In this document: positions 46,995 to 58,627 of the stretch, piece by piece
Numbering within the stretch: position 1 is the stretch's first letter
Layout: every line of letters begins with the position of its first letter
Assembly: GCF_022201045.2 (NCBI RefSeq)
Contig: NC_068563.1
Span: 29,485,001-29,549,000, forward strand
DNA length: 64,000 nucleotides
Direction: 5' to 3'
Source of the DNA: Citrus sinensis
Lineage: Eukaryota; Streptophyta; Magnoliopsida; Sapindales; Rutaceae
The notes under the pieces: generated by a model
The model's database searches: none
What the model was told of the DNA's origin: nothing
Seen by the model: only the letters and a program-made list of their open reading frames with translations
Translations under genes and position numbers: made by a program

Positions 46995-48923
46995 TAAATT
47001 GATATATTTAATAAACGAAGATGATTTAAAATTTGTGTTGAATCCCGAGTGTGTTTGCGTGGTTTATTACTTCGTTCTGTGTTGTATTTATGTGACGCCT
47101 ACCATTTTTGTGTGTCGTGTAATCATGGGATGTGTAATTTTGTAACCCTGCGCGTCTTTTGATATTGTTTACAATGTATTCGTGCTCTTTAGAATTTAAA
47201 AAATAAAAAAATAAAAAAGAGTTGAAGTTAATAGAGTGAAAGCTAAAGTTATAAATTCATATCGCACCTTTAAAATTGTTCACTTGACAAACAGAGTAAC
47301 AAAAGAGTGAGTTGTCAATCGACAGTGATGGTGTTGCCCCGCAGGTTTTCATTTTCTCCTTGCTGTTCTAGAAGAGAGAGATCTTTGCGTGGCTGCAGGA
47401 TTAATAAATTGATCTCAAATATATATTATTTAATCTGTGAGTCTCATTGTAGGATCTTTTAGACATGTAACAAATTAAATGGTAGGTTTGTTCACAAAAA
47501 TTAAAAAAAAAAAAAAGCAGAAGAAAAGAAAGTTATATTGACTTAATTATTTATGCATATTTATGTTCTTATATATATATATATTTTTTTTTCAATATAG
47601 ATAAGAATTCAAGTCAGAATACAAATACGTTAATAAGTAGGAAAAAGAAGTTCTTAACGTGGAAAATGGACTTTATATATGCTTATGCAGTATACACATG
47701 AAAGTTCGAAAATCTTTCAATAGCCTGATTTATAATGAATGAAATAACAATTCAAATATATTTAATAAATTATGTAGATATATATATTTTTCTTAAATAT
47801 GTTTTATTACATTAAAAAAACTCAATTAAAAAAATTAGAGAACTTCATAATTTGTTACATAAAATATATATGATAAAATCTATACTTATACATAATTTAA
47901 ATAAAATAAAAAGTAATATGTATTACATTCACATTAAATTTTTTAAATTTTTTATTTTTTGGGATCCAAAGTCATTAGTATTGAGATAAATCATTGTCTT
48001 TTTCTACTTTTTAATAAATAATTAAGGTAAGATTATTTTCAATATTATCAAAATGAAGATCATGTTGTGCACGTCTCCTTATATAATTGTGAAATGTCAT
48101 AATTGCAATGACTATTTTCATTCAACAAATGATTCAAAAGTAAGACAAAAAACAAAAGCAAGAATCTTGATGCTCATAAATACAACTGGCACTTGAAGAC
48201 TAAACTATTAATTTGCAATAACTATAGAAAATAGATTCAAAATTGAAATGCAAAATAGAAGTCTCATGTTCCAAATTTTGCATAAACAAAACGAATACGG
48301 TGAATTTTTCTTTTGAAAATAGGTTGCCAACGGATTTGAAACAATTAATTAAAAAAAATTATTTTTGCTAATATGACATACAATGCAAATCAATGGGCAA
48401 TAACATATTAACATTCAAATTTTTAAATGCATATCATTCTCAAAAAAACATGGATATAGAAAAAAAAAATTATGTATAAAAATTAAACTTTAAAAGCCAT
48501 AGTTATGAAATTATAATATGAATTTATTGGATAAAAAGTGGAGAGAACGTAGATGGTTATGCTTGTAACTAAATTGTGAAAGTAATATGATATATAATGA
48601 TTTGTATATTAGGGTTAATAGATAAGTAAGATATAATTGTCTTTTTATTTAAATATTAGGGTTATAATAGAAATTTTAAAAAGGAGTGGTAGCTTATTGA
48701 ATAAATTGTTTATGAAAAGTAAACCCCTATCTAATTTTAAAAGCTACTGACAAAATGAAGAAAATTATAAAATAAGTTGTTTTTACAAAATTTACCAAAT
48801 ATTATTTTTGTCAAAAATTATGAAATAAACATTTTATTGAATTTCAACCTCAATACCAAATGGGGGCATTACTGAAGAGTTTCGTTTCATTTCAAACTTT
48901 TTGATTACATATTTACTCAACAA

Positions 48924-49951
48924 TAAAGCTAACAAAATTTTATTACGACCTGATTATCGGATATGAATACAACACATACAAATAGATACGGGTCGAATTG
49001 ACACAACTATTAAATAGGTCACTACATCAACTTGATTTTTTTTTTGTGTCAAGTTAGAATTAAAGTTTTTGGCCTATTTACTCGATTAATGGCATGTTAG
49101 TATTTTATATGCTAAATTAATTTTTAGGTTTTATCATTATAACTCAAAAATATTGCGTATAATTCTCTCTTCTTCTTCCTCCTTTTTTTTTAACTTATAG
49201 ATGATGTTTCATTTATCAAATTTTATATAGATTTAGAATTCTATTAGTATAAATGTCTTAAATATTAGTAGACATGTATGTTTTATAATATTGGTATAAA
49301 ATATCATTTACATATTTATAATTGAAACTTTGATAGTGTAAATGTGTAATATTTTGGTCTATATGTATATTTTATATTTAGAAATAAACTGATTTGGTTC
49401 ACTTCGGTTCGGTTCGCCCCCTAAACTGAATTGAACCGAAACCAATTGGTTCATAGATATATGAATAATAGAACCAAACCAAATCAAAGCTAATTTGGTT
49501 CGGTTTGGCTCGATTTAGGTTAAGAATTTTAATAATTTGTCTTTTATATTAGATAAAATTTCATACTTTTCACCTAGATTTAATTTTTTTCCTTAATTCA
49601 ATTCAATTCAATTATAACCATTAAAATCCATTAGTTATATAAAATATTAATGTAAAATAAATTTATAATAAATAAATATTGTTATTTATAGATAAATAAT
49701 ATTTTTTTTATATTGTTTTATTTTGTTATTTTGAACCGAACCGAATGAAAACCAATCGGTTCTTAAATTTTTAAACCATTTGATTTTTTGTCTCAGAACC
49801 AAACCAAACCAAATTAAGTAATTTTGGTTCGGTTTGATTCAGTAAAAATTGAACGCAATATTCCTCCTTATTTTATAATATCGATAAAAACACACACAAT
49901 ACGAAACTGATAGGACACGAACACGATCGATGAAATATTTTGCCAGCTTTG
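48924..49951. mobile_element. hAT-type MITE, ~1.03 kb with nested repeat
   Basis: Ends TAAAGCTAACAAAAT and ATTTTGCCAGCTTTG, with flanks ctcaacaa (48916-48923) and ttcaacaa (49952-49959), an 8-bp duplication with one mismatch. Its right end (acgaacacgatc... ttttgccagc) resembles the element at 60561-61259, so the two are one family. The middle is occupied by an unrelated inverted-repeat sequence (49385-49855). Confidence 0.75.
49385..49855. repeat. Inverted-repeat element nested in the hAT MITE
   Basis: ggttcggttcg-type blocks near 49395-49435 and 49498-49510 are inverted as gaaccgaaccgaat near 49733, with more ggttcggttt at 49827. AT-rich core. Probably a separate MITE; exact ends and duplication not resolved. 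Confidence 0.5.
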
Positions 49952-50236
49952 TTCAACAACTCATAATTGCAGGAGTAAAGTGTATCATTAAAGCTCATCT
50001 GTGTAATTTCAAAAGATAAATAATATTTTAATGTTTTTCTTATACTTGGAAATTAGTTTTATTTCTTTCCGTATTATTACTAAAAGTAATTTAGTACGAA
50101 CGACACCGTTTTCTTGTATAACAAACAAACCAAGCCCACAAACTATTGATAATCTAAATGGACCTAAAGGAACCAATGACCCGCCTTTAGCAGAGCCCAT
50201 TGACGAATGAACACTTATCATTAAGCTTAATTATTA

Positions 50237-50249
50237 TTCCAGAAGATTC
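50237..50249 (+). promoter_or_regulatory. Heat-shock element, perfect three-module core
   Basis: ttccagaagattc, the same arrangement as before the gene at 46506; TATA-like tataatt at 50361-50367. Confidence 0.75.
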
Positions 50250-50507
50250 TTCATGAGTTAGCAGAAAATCAATTTATTCAAAAAGTAGAGGAAAAATCTA
50301 AAATCTAATCCAGAAGGTAAGCCAACGATCTCGAAAGTACTAGAATACGCTTCCCACCAATATAATTAACCCAATCACCTGCACCATTCCGCACCAGAAA
50401 GCAACTTTCCCAAAGGCATTTACTTTTTCTGCATTCGGTGACAAGTACTTTTTATTAGTCGATAGAGGAAAGAGAGAGGGAAAACAAAAAAAGGAAAGAT
50501 AAGGAAA

Positions 50508-50999
50508 ATGTCGCTGATTCCAAGCTTCTTCGGCAACCGACGCAGCAGTGTGTTCGATCCGTTCTCACTCGACGTTTGGGATCCATTCAGGGACTTCCCT
50601 CTCTCTGCTTCTTCTTTTCCATCTGCGGTGTCCTCTCAGTTCCCTGGAGAAGCCTCTGCTTTCGTTAATACCCGCGTGGACTGGAAGGAAACCCCAGAGG
50701 CCCACGTGTTCAAGGCTGATCTTCCGGGGCTAAGGAAAGAGGAGGTGAAGGTCGAGGTTGAGGATGACAGGGTGCTTCAGATAAGCGGGCAGAGGAACAT
50801 TGAGAAGGAAGACAAGAGCGACACGTGGCATCGCGTGGAGCGTAGCAGTGGCATGTTCTCGAGGAGGTTCAGGCTGCCGGAGAATGCGAAGATGGACCGC
50901 ATTAAGGCTTCAATGGAGAACGGTGTGCTTACTGTTACCGTTCCTAAAGCGGAGGAGGCCAAGAAAGCTAATGTCAGGGCTATTCAAATCTCTGGCTGA
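50508..50999 (+). CDS. Class I cytosolic small heat-shock protein (163 aa)
   Basis: Single-exon Hsp20 chaperone, the longest of the five. N-terminal arm as in the 46.5-kb copy, but with a Ser/Ala-rich insert ([20 protein letters not shown]) before the alpha-crystallin domain. It keeps [21 protein letters not shown] and C-terminal IQI. Heat-shock element and TATA box are upstream. Probably a tandem paralogue of 46506-46994, same strand, 3.5 kb apart. Confidence 0.95.
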   Translation: MSLIPSFFGNRRSSVFDPFSLDVWDPFRDFPLSASSFPSAVSSQFPGEASAFVNTRVDWKETPEAHVFKADLPGLRKEEVKVEVEDDRVLQISGQRNIEKEDKSDTWHRVERSSGMFSRRFRLPENAKMDRIKASMENGVLTVTVPKAEEAKKANVRAIQISG

Positions 51000-51639
51000 C
51001 TAATTAATAAACAAAGACAATAAATAATTGTATGATAAGTTTTATGGTTTGGTTTGGTCTATGTATCATGTGAAGTCTGTCTTTGTCTACTGAGATCGAG
51101 TGTCTTTGTTTGTAATGGGAATGTCAGAATGGGAATAATAATGTAATTTCGTAACGCTGTCTCTTCGTGTGCCTGTTTGTCTGTCAATCCTGCTTTCCAT
51201 CTGAGATTTTAGATTTCGTTTGTATTGTTGATAGTTGTAACACAATTTGAGTAAATTGACTATTAGATTCACAGTATTCAGCTAAATTTCTTTTGGGCCT
51301 CCCAATTATTTTTCCCTTAAAAAAATTCTATACTTCTAGTTGAAGTCTTCTGCGAATTTTTTGCTTTTTGGTTCAAGCTGAACATCAGGAGCATGCATCA
51401 TCTGTATCATTTTGTTTTCAGAATAATGGGCGGATACCCTGTTCCAATCATCTACTACGGGGGCCTATGTGGGAAATATGTGATCGATAAGCCATTTACA
51501 CACCAGCCGAGTTGCAGTGAAAAAAAAGCAAGGAAAATTAAGGTCAAAATTCAAATTAACAAGTGAATGCGAGTAGGTAGCACTGATTCAGATCATAGAA
51601 CAAACGAAGCAGCGAGAATAGCTCTCTCCCTGCATCATT
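51000..51639. other. 3' region of heat-shock gene and spacer
   Basis: 3' UTR (to about 51250) and then unique spacer; no gene seen. Confidence 0.5.
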
Positions 51640-52080
51640 CGTGATAAAGGATGTATTTTGCAGAAGCAGTAGCTACTCGCCTTAAGCTATCAGGCATTCT
51701 CTTCTTCACTAATAGAGCAAACATATTTCCAACATACCATGCATGTCCGTAATAATTTTCAATTTAATTGATTTTGCTCATCTGTTAGTTCTATTACTTA
51801 GGGAGCTAGTTCGAGGGCTTCAACCCCTTAGGTTCTATGATTTACCTCTTCTGAATATCTTGCTGCAGCTGACAGCTACTTAACAGAGTATTGGAGGGTC
51901 TTCAGCCATCGCATGGACTGCCTTGATCAGTCTCAATATTAAAAGATTTGAGGGTAGGAAATGAAGTCGTGGGCCCCGGGTCTTAAAGACAACGTTGAAC
52001 TTTCTACGAGCAAAAGTGGTTCTTCTACTAATTCTTTAAACAAGTTGGTAGAGCTTATCCTGCAGAAAACTATGTCCTAT
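51640..52080 (+). pseudogene. UGT76-like pseudogene fragment A
   Basis: Scattered UGT pieces: an acceptor-domain stretch near 51640-51700 (HDKGCILQKQ-type reading), LVRGLQPLRFYDLP near 51805-51850, which is the PGLxPLRFKDLP block, and LKDNVELSTSKSGSSTNSLN near 51983-52042 from the C-terminal helix. The PSPG box is missing. Clearly non-functional. Confidence 0.75.
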
Positions 52081-52639
52081 GTATTAGGAATGCAATTCGC
52101 AGACGGGTATGGATGAATGGGCGTTTGATGCATAATTAATTAACGTTAAGTCGTTCACTATCCAGTATTAAGGAACGACAGAGTGTCATAACCCTTATTG
52201 AATTTGTGGCTTTGGGTTTTTGGTTAATCCCCTAAAACCTCCTATAATATGAATCAATAAACATGTCATTTAGTCGTCATAATTATTATTGCGAGAAACT
52301 AACCTCAAGGAGTTGCAAAGTGCGATGATGCAAGGAAAATTTCTCAAATAAACAGGTAACATATGGTTCATTGGCTTGGAAAAGGAGAAAGACAGTTCAC
52401 TCCATATTCAAATATATGGTTCATCCTTGTCAAATAAGTTAAGAGATAACTAATTTGCATTGTTTCGTAGAGACTTGTAGACTTGTTGCAGCTTTCATTA
52501 TAATTTTATATGTATAATGACTTGACTTCAACAAGTGTTCATACTTATATTGTTATGTTTGATTTTCAAGGAGGTAAGCGGTGACTGAGACTTTCAAAGA
52601 TATCATTCCCGTTGAAACATTGTTTTTCAGGAAGGGGGT

Positions 52640-53140
52640 CGAAGAGCAAAAACAGGGAGTGGTGCTGATTCCATGTCCATTCCAAGGCCATATAAGTCCT
52701 ATGTTTCACTTGGTCCGAAGGCTTCTCCATCAGGGTGGCTCACTCCAAATTTAATTTCCCTCATCCATCTGATCATCCTGACTTGCCCTTGTCGGATGGT
52801 TCATCTATTTCTGATATTTTTCTCTAAGGATTTTATAGCTTTCATATCAAGTCTCAAATATTAACTGCAAACTACCACTTCAGGAGTCATTGACCGCCAT
52901 GATAAATAAGCCGGATTGCTGGGAAGAGCTCCCCTCCATCTATGACGCATACGTGTACTTTTTGAATGGAAGGCATGTGAGCGAGGTAAGGAGGGTTGAG
53001 TTCGAGCAGGAGAATGATTTGGAAAGAGGAGAAACTGAGAGAGCCACTAGAAGGTCGATGGTGAAAGGAAGAAGCCATATCAGAATCAGAATTCCTGTCA
53101 AAGCATCAGATTTTTTCATCGTTGGATTGCAAATGGAGGC
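52640..53140 (+). pseudogene. UGT76-like pseudogene fragment B
   Basis: Starts with VVLIPCPFQGHISPMFHL-type sequence near 52659-52712, the N-terminal catalytic region, followed by a frame change. It jumps near 52995-53070 to the C-terminal EFEQENDLERGETERATRR, which matches the FENDLERGEIERV block of the intact gene at 54.6 kb. Most of the enzyme between is deleted. Confidence 0.8.
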
Positions 53141-53420
53141 AAGGAGATGACGCAGACGGTAGAAGATTCGAGAGTAAGAGCTGGAGTTCGTTTCAAGAAA
53201 GAAGATGCTATTAATAATTTACCGAACGAGTAGATAAAGCTTATGAAGTCAGTTTAATATTATTAAAGCCAAGTGTTACGTTAGTTTGTTTCCTATATTA
53301 AGAAAAAGACACTTTACTTTGCAATATAAGATTTTATTCACACATTAAACCCTAAAACCAGAAGGCGACCTCATCATCATTATTAACAAATAAAGCCTCA
53401 TTATCAGGAGGGAGGAGAAT

Positions 53421-53873
53421 TCAGCCAGAAATTTGAACAGCCCTGACATTGGATTTCTTGGCCTCCTCCGCTTTAGGAACGGTAACAGTGAGCACACCAT
53501 TCTCCATTGAGGCCTTAATCTGGTCCACCTCCACATTCTCCGGTAGCCTGAACCTCCGCGAGAACGCTCCACTGCTGCGCTCCACGCGATGCCACGTGTC
53601 GTTCCTGTCTTCCTTCTCGATCTTCCTCTGCCCGCTTATCTGAAGCACCCTGTCATCCTCGACCTCGACCTTCACTTCCTCTTTCTTCACCCCCGGCAGA
53701 TCGGCCTTGAACACGTGGGCTTCCGGGGTTTCCTTCCAGTCGACGCGGGTGTTGACGAAAGCCGAGGTCTCTTGCGGGAACTGAGATGAGGAAGAGAAAT
53801 CCCAGACGTCAAGAGAGAATGGATCGAAGACACTGCTGCGGCGTTTTCCGAAGAAGCTTGGAATCATCGACAT
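53421..53873 (-). CDS. Class I cytosolic small heat-shock protein, short N-terminal arm (150 aa)
   Basis: Single-exon Hsp20 chaperone. It begins [20 protein letters not shown], but the arm is about 11-13 residues shorter than in its paralogues: LDVWD is followed directly by [10 protein letters not shown], without PFRDFP. The alpha-crystallin domain is complete ([41 protein letters not shown]), with C-terminal IQI-like VQISG. Two heat-shock elements lie upstream (53972-53979 and 54012-54019) and a TATA box at 53955-53961. The arm is the client-contact region, so specificity may differ. Confidence 0.95.
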   Translation of the reverse strand: MSMIPSFFGKRRSSVFDPFSLDVWDFSSSSQFPQETSAFVNTRVDWKETPEAHVFKADLPGVKKEEVKVEVEDDRVLQISGQRKIEKEDRNDTWHRVERSSGAFSRRFRLPENVEVDQIKASMENGVLTVTVPKAEEAKKSNVRAVQISG

Positions 53874-53971
53874 TTTCGATCAGAATTTAGAAGCTGACAA
53901 CCCACGAGTACGCTAAATACAACTGCTTGATGCCTGATGGTTTGGTTATTTTAATTTTATAGTGGTGGCAA

Positions 53972-54019
53972 GAATATTCTAGTACTCTCCAGATTTTTGT
54001 TTAAGTACGAAGAATGTTC
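53972..54019 (-). promoter_or_regulatory. Two heat-shock elements
   Basis: gaatattc (53972-53979) and gaatgttc (54012-54019), each with a flanking third partial module, 100-150 bp upstream of the start. Confidence 0.6.
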
Positions 54020-54592
54020 TAGATGTGATAATATAATAGGATATTTCTGTTGGTCCATGTAGTTACTTTATGAGATAATGACTGTCTTGACGTTTATTAA
54101 TTCTTCAGGAAAACGCACTGACACCCGCATCCTCCTTTTGATTTATCGCCAGAAGCTTTGAGCTTTCTTAGGAATTATGCGAAAATTTATAGCTGCTTAG
54201 CCTTAGATCCTTGGCGTACGTTGGCTCTTAGTAGCAAGTGCCGACGGCAATGGGTCAACGTCCTGAAAATTGCTTGGTTGGGATACTGAAAATTTCACTG
54301 CCTGCCTTTATTTTGAAACTACATGAACACGACCGCGCTTGTAAATGATGTAATTTTTTCAATAAATAGAACAGAACATGATATGGTTTTGAGACATTAT
54401 AAGGGGCTCACCCACCATTCACCGCAACGTTGGAAAAACTATAATTTGATGCAAAGATACAATACAATTATAGAAACAGAACATATATACTATATGTATA
54501 AATATATATACTGGTTTTGCACACTCATTCCTTTGTGTGAATAATTAGCAAGAGGAAACCACCAGTTGTGATCAATCCCCATCCGTGATGGC
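54020..54592. other. Intergenic spacer, no gene seen
   Basis: Space between the heat-shock promoter and the 3' end of the next UGT gene. Only short unsupported frames. Confidence 0.5.
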
Positions 54593-56031
54593 TTAAACTG
54601 ACATGATATGATCTACCAATTCATTCAATAAATTATAAGAAGATCCTCCTTTCCGACTGCAAAGTTCGACCTTGACTTTCAAATCCAGAGCCCTCTTCCT
54701 CATCTCCTCCCCTTCTTTTTCCACCATCAATCTTGTAATAACCCTCTCAATCTCCCCTCTTTCCAAATCATTCTCGAACTCAAACCCAACATTCCACACA
54801 CGGCACACGTACCTGGCGTTCACCTTCTGGTCTCCGAAAGCTGATCTACAAATCATTGGAACTCCTTCACTTATGCTTTCGAGAATCGAATTCCAACCAC
54901 AGTGAGTCCAAAACCCTCCCACAGCACTGTGTGCCAGCACTTGCCTCTGTGGTGCCCAATTCACTATGCACCCTCTTTTCTCAACAGTTTCTTTGAAACT
55001 ATCAGGCAGTAGATCAGTGGGATCTAATCCATCAGCTGAACCAGGCCTAAGCACCCACAAGAAAGGCTGCTTGCTGTTGGCCAGCCCCCATGCCATTTCT
55101 GCTAGCTCTTTCTCACCCGTTAATGCTATGCTTCCGAAACTGACGTATATAACTGAGTGCTGAGTTTGCTTATCAAGCCACTCGATGCAGCTTGTGTCTT
55201 CTTTCAGTAAGCTACAAGAGGAGGCCGGAGCAGCTAGATGCATAGGCCCGATTGAGAAGATTGGAACTGGGTATTGTTCTTGAAACTCTACAATTGATGA
55301 TTGCTCAAGGCACTCACTGGTGTTGAGAATGATGGCTGAAGAGGATCCAATATCTCGTAAAATAGCTGTAAACGGCAGCAAGGTGCTTAAATTTCCGAAG
55401 CTTGAAGCAGGTAGATCCTTGAACCTTAGGGGATCGAGCCCTGGCACCAGCTCCAGCAACTTGGAATCTGCATCAAAAAGGCGAGTTTAGGCTATTGGAC
55501 ATCAAAATCAGTAGTCAAATCTTTGGAAAACGAAGCACTAACAATGTTAACCCACCCACCTGGGAAAGGGATATGACCTTGCTCTAGAAGTCGCGGATAC
55601 GCATAGTAGGTTAGCAAATTGGTCGGGTTAAGAGTGTATAAGATGATGCTTGGTAGCTTCAGATGTCTAGCTACTGCTTCTGCACAATGCATGATTCCAT
55701 CATGAATGACACAGGGCAGGTCTTCTTGTTTTGCTATCATCCGAGTCAGTGCTTCCTGGAGTGGAGCCCTGCAGTTCAAGTTAATATTGGACATAAAATC
55801 TATGAAATCATCAGAGGCTTTTGGGGTCGATGATGAGCCATCTGATAGTGGTAGGAAGGTAAAATCAGGATGGTTGGAAGCATGAGGAGAGTTGAATTGG
55901 GCATGAGCAACCGTGATGGAGAAGCCCCTTGAGTGAAGGATGGTCCCAAGCTGAAGCATCGGAGTTATATGTCCTTGCAATGGAATTGGAACTAGCACCA
56001 CCTGGCGGCATCTATGTCCTTGTTTCTCCAT
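54593..56031 (-). CDS. UGT76-like UDP-glucosyltransferase (448 aa, 2 exons)
   Basis: Cytosolic family 1 glucosyltransferase; acceptor not predictable. Exon 1 56031-55560, exon 2 55467-54593, GT-AG intron in the place usual for this family. MEKQGHRCRQVVLVPIPLQG then HITPM gives the catalytic His. After the intron comes PGLDPLRFKDLPASSFG, the block lost in the duplicated UGTs. The PSPG box WAPQRQVLAHSAVGGFWTHC continues through GWNS and ends GDQ. It ends with a C-terminal helix EEMRKRALDLKVKVEL. I start at MEKQ, not at the in-frame ATG 33 bp upstream, because MEKQ matches relatives. The best-preserved family member here and closest to the likely ancestor of fragment B. Confidence 0.92.
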
Positions 56032-56064
56032 CTTTCTACTTCCGGTGCCGTCGCATATTAGCAA

Positions 56065-56744
56065 AATTGATTTCGTACAACGTAACTACTGGCAAATTAG
56101 TTAGACTCAATCAACTAGTTCATAATTATACACAAACCCCACTTACTGAAGAAATTTCTCAAGGTGATTCAATCAACACCTCTTTGATTACATAGACATG
56201 AACATGATGGCGTATATGCAGATGATATAGCTACCAATTTGTGTGATATTGGAAAATTTGACCTAAATTCTTATCCTTTTAATACTATTTTAAAAGGAAG
56301 AAGATAAAGACAATACACCCTCTTTGGACCGCCAAGTTGTATGAAAAGACGCTGCAATTTGGATATTTTATAAAAACAGAAGGAACTCGGGATAGGATTA
56401 AGAAATCTTTTTTTTTATGCATATCATAGACGAAGTTGTGTGCTCTTGTTCGGCTGCATCTTGAAATCAAGTTTTTGGGCATAAAAATTCAACAAATGTT
56501 TTTTATATAATTCCCTGCCTGCTAGCGAGTCAACCAAGAAACCAGATGCACAAATTGTGCTGAAGTTTCAAATTATAATATGATCAAATATCACCAAAAT
56601 TCAATCCTATAGGATAAATAATTTGTATAAACAAAAGTTTTGGATAACAGTTAACACTAAACAATCAGAGTGTGATACGCATAAGCAAAAAATCACTGCT
56701 CACTAAATCTAGAGCTGGGTACGAAAACAATTACAAAATCCAAT
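56065..56744. other. Intergenic, no gene seen
   Basis: Upstream region of the UGT gene, AT-rich, with no recognisable regulatory cluster. Confidence 0.5.
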
Positions 56745-56960
56745 TTAACCATATAAAGAGGTAGAAAGGCATGGAGTGAGAAGCACTTCAAGTGGTGTAG
56801 CTTTAACAAAGGTTATGGCCATTTGCCTCTCCCATGTCAGTTGGCTTATCTGATGGGGTTGCAAATCAAAACCATGAAGTAATGAAGCAAGAATTAGTTG
56901 TACAACTTGAAGGCCAGATGAAACTTCAGGATACATTCTTCTTCCACGGCCAATCATATA
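56745..56960 (-). pseudogene. CYP82-type P450 C-terminal fragment
   Basis: Reads MIGRGRRMYPEVSSGLQVVQ and then LILASLLHGF to the C-terminal LEVLLTPCLS. This corresponds to the haem-binding loop and L helix of CYP82 enzymes, but the Cys of FxxGxRxCxG is replaced (Tyr at that place) and everything upstream is missing. Related to the longer relic at 58.6 kb. Confidence 0.75.
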
Positions 56961-57009
56961 TATTTTATGGCAAACATAAAATAGTTGATTGATAATTACC
57001 CGTTAAAGA

Positions 57010-57030
57010 TACACACACACACACACACAC
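57010..57030. repeat. (AC)n microsatellite
   Basis: Ten AC units. Confidence 0.85.
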
Positions 57031-57546
57031 GTCTTTCTTTTGTCCCAGAATTATCGCCATTTGCCAAAAAATCTTTGATGTACTTTCAAGTTTCAACATC
57101 TACAAATGCTTTCCAGATAATATACAAATCATAAACATACTTTAGTGAATTATAAAACTCATTTTTGAATATATAATTCAATATTAAGTAATAAGATTTA
57201 CCATGTATCTGACATACATCATGCATGTGTATAAGAAACGTTACTTGTATAAATACAATAACACGTACCATTAATGTTCTATTTTTATGAGGTTATTAGA
57301 TCGTGCCCTCCGGATATTTCTCATTTCCTCTTTTATATTTCTCTTTATAATTTTTCACGTTTGTTTTATATAGTTGACTGCCTAAATCAAGCAAGCAGGA
57401 AAGAAATTTCACGAACTCAATTATATTTGATATTATTTAGAAATTTTCTAGCCTAGGCGGCCAATTTTTTTTACAAAATGATGGAGGTCATATAGTGATA
57501 GACCGGATAGCGTGTTGTGAATAATTTCGAAATGGAAAATGCTTGT

Positions 57547-58350
57547 ATCTAGAAGGACGAGAAAAACACGAGTGAAACGGCAGCACTCCCAAAATCTCTC
57601 GCCCTTTTTTAATTAAAAAAATTAAAATATTAATTAAAAAAATAAAGAAAACAAAATCTTATATGCTCCTTACTCCATTTTTGCAACTCTCTCACCATCT
57701 CTGTCGAGCAGCTCTCTCTCTCTCTCACTGTCTCTCACTATTTCACGATCCCTCTCTCACTCACACACTCTTTTTTCACGATATGAAATTCTCTAGCCTT
57801 CTGCAACTCTTACAAGAAATTAACGTTTTGGTTCTCACAAGGGCATACTGGTTTCTTTGGGAAGCTATTAATTAGAACCATTAATTACTTTAATTTCCAT
57901 AAATTGTAATGACAGTGCAAATGCATCTGGTTGTGACAGCAAAGGGCCAGCTTGAAGTATTAAATTTCTTCAGCTATTACTGGAAAATGCTTTGAAGATA
58001 ACTTGCTTCTTCCTTTGCTCGACTACAAATTCAAAATTCTCAGGAGTTTTCCATTGTTGTCACAAACCAAGAAATTGTAAAATACACGGCCCGATTATTT
58101 GGCGATGACCATCTCATCGTCGGCAGTCGTGTCGTCATTGTCAGTGGTCTTGCTCGACCGAGATAATGAGAGAGAGGTCTGTTAGATGGAGTTAGTGAGA
58201 GAGAGTTGTAAAGATGGAATGACATAAATGATTCTATTTTCTTTATTGTTTTTTTATTAATATTTTAATTTTTAAAATTAAAAAAAGACGAGAGATTGTG
58301 GGAGCGAAATGTGTTGCCGTTTCTCTCATGCTTCTCTCGCCTTTCTGGAT
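57547..58350. mobile_element. Long-TIR MITE (probably Mutator-type), ~0.8 kb
   Basis: Ends atctagaaggacgagaaaaa and, inverted, atccagaaaggcgagagaa. The arms pair for roughly 200 bp: cccaaaatctctcg with cgagagattgtggg, the AT-rich ttaatattttaattt tracts, and CT-rich gcaactctctcacc with its GA-rich inverse. A pyrimidine-rich tract sits in the left arm (57700-57760). I could not settle the target duplication, so ends are approximate. Confidence 0.65.
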
Positions 58351-58502
58351 GCCTAGCAGCACTCTTTTGAAACATTGCAAGTTGGGCCACTAGTATTGGC
58401 TGGAGGCATATGAAACACATTTAACAGCCTTGGGCCTTAAGGACCATGGCATTTAGCCTAATTTTGGTACCAGAACACTAATCCATTAGAGGTAATTTCC
58501 TA

Positions 58503-58506
<4 letters not shown>

Positions 58507-58540
<34 letters not shown>
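58507..58540. repeat. (TA)n microsatellite
   Basis: Long uninterrupted TA run. Confidence 0.9.
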
Positions 58541-58552
<12 letters not shown>

Positions 58553-58627
58553 CCTTCCTAGGAAACATAGATTTAGCTTCACTCCTTGTTGAAATAACAA
58601 GTTACATTTACTATTACAAAAGCCAAT

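Larger units (their letters stand above)
46995..50236. other. Intergenic, AT-rich, nested hAT elements
   Basis: No gene seen. 47150-48900 is plain AT-rich spacer. 48924-49951 is a hAT-type MITE with a second repeat inside (listed separately). Confidence 0.55.

Noticed and set aside
49385-49855. A gene promoter with repeated ggttcggtt boxes
   Set aside because: The boxes occur in both orientations around an AT core and lie inside a hAT element, which fits a nested repeat better.
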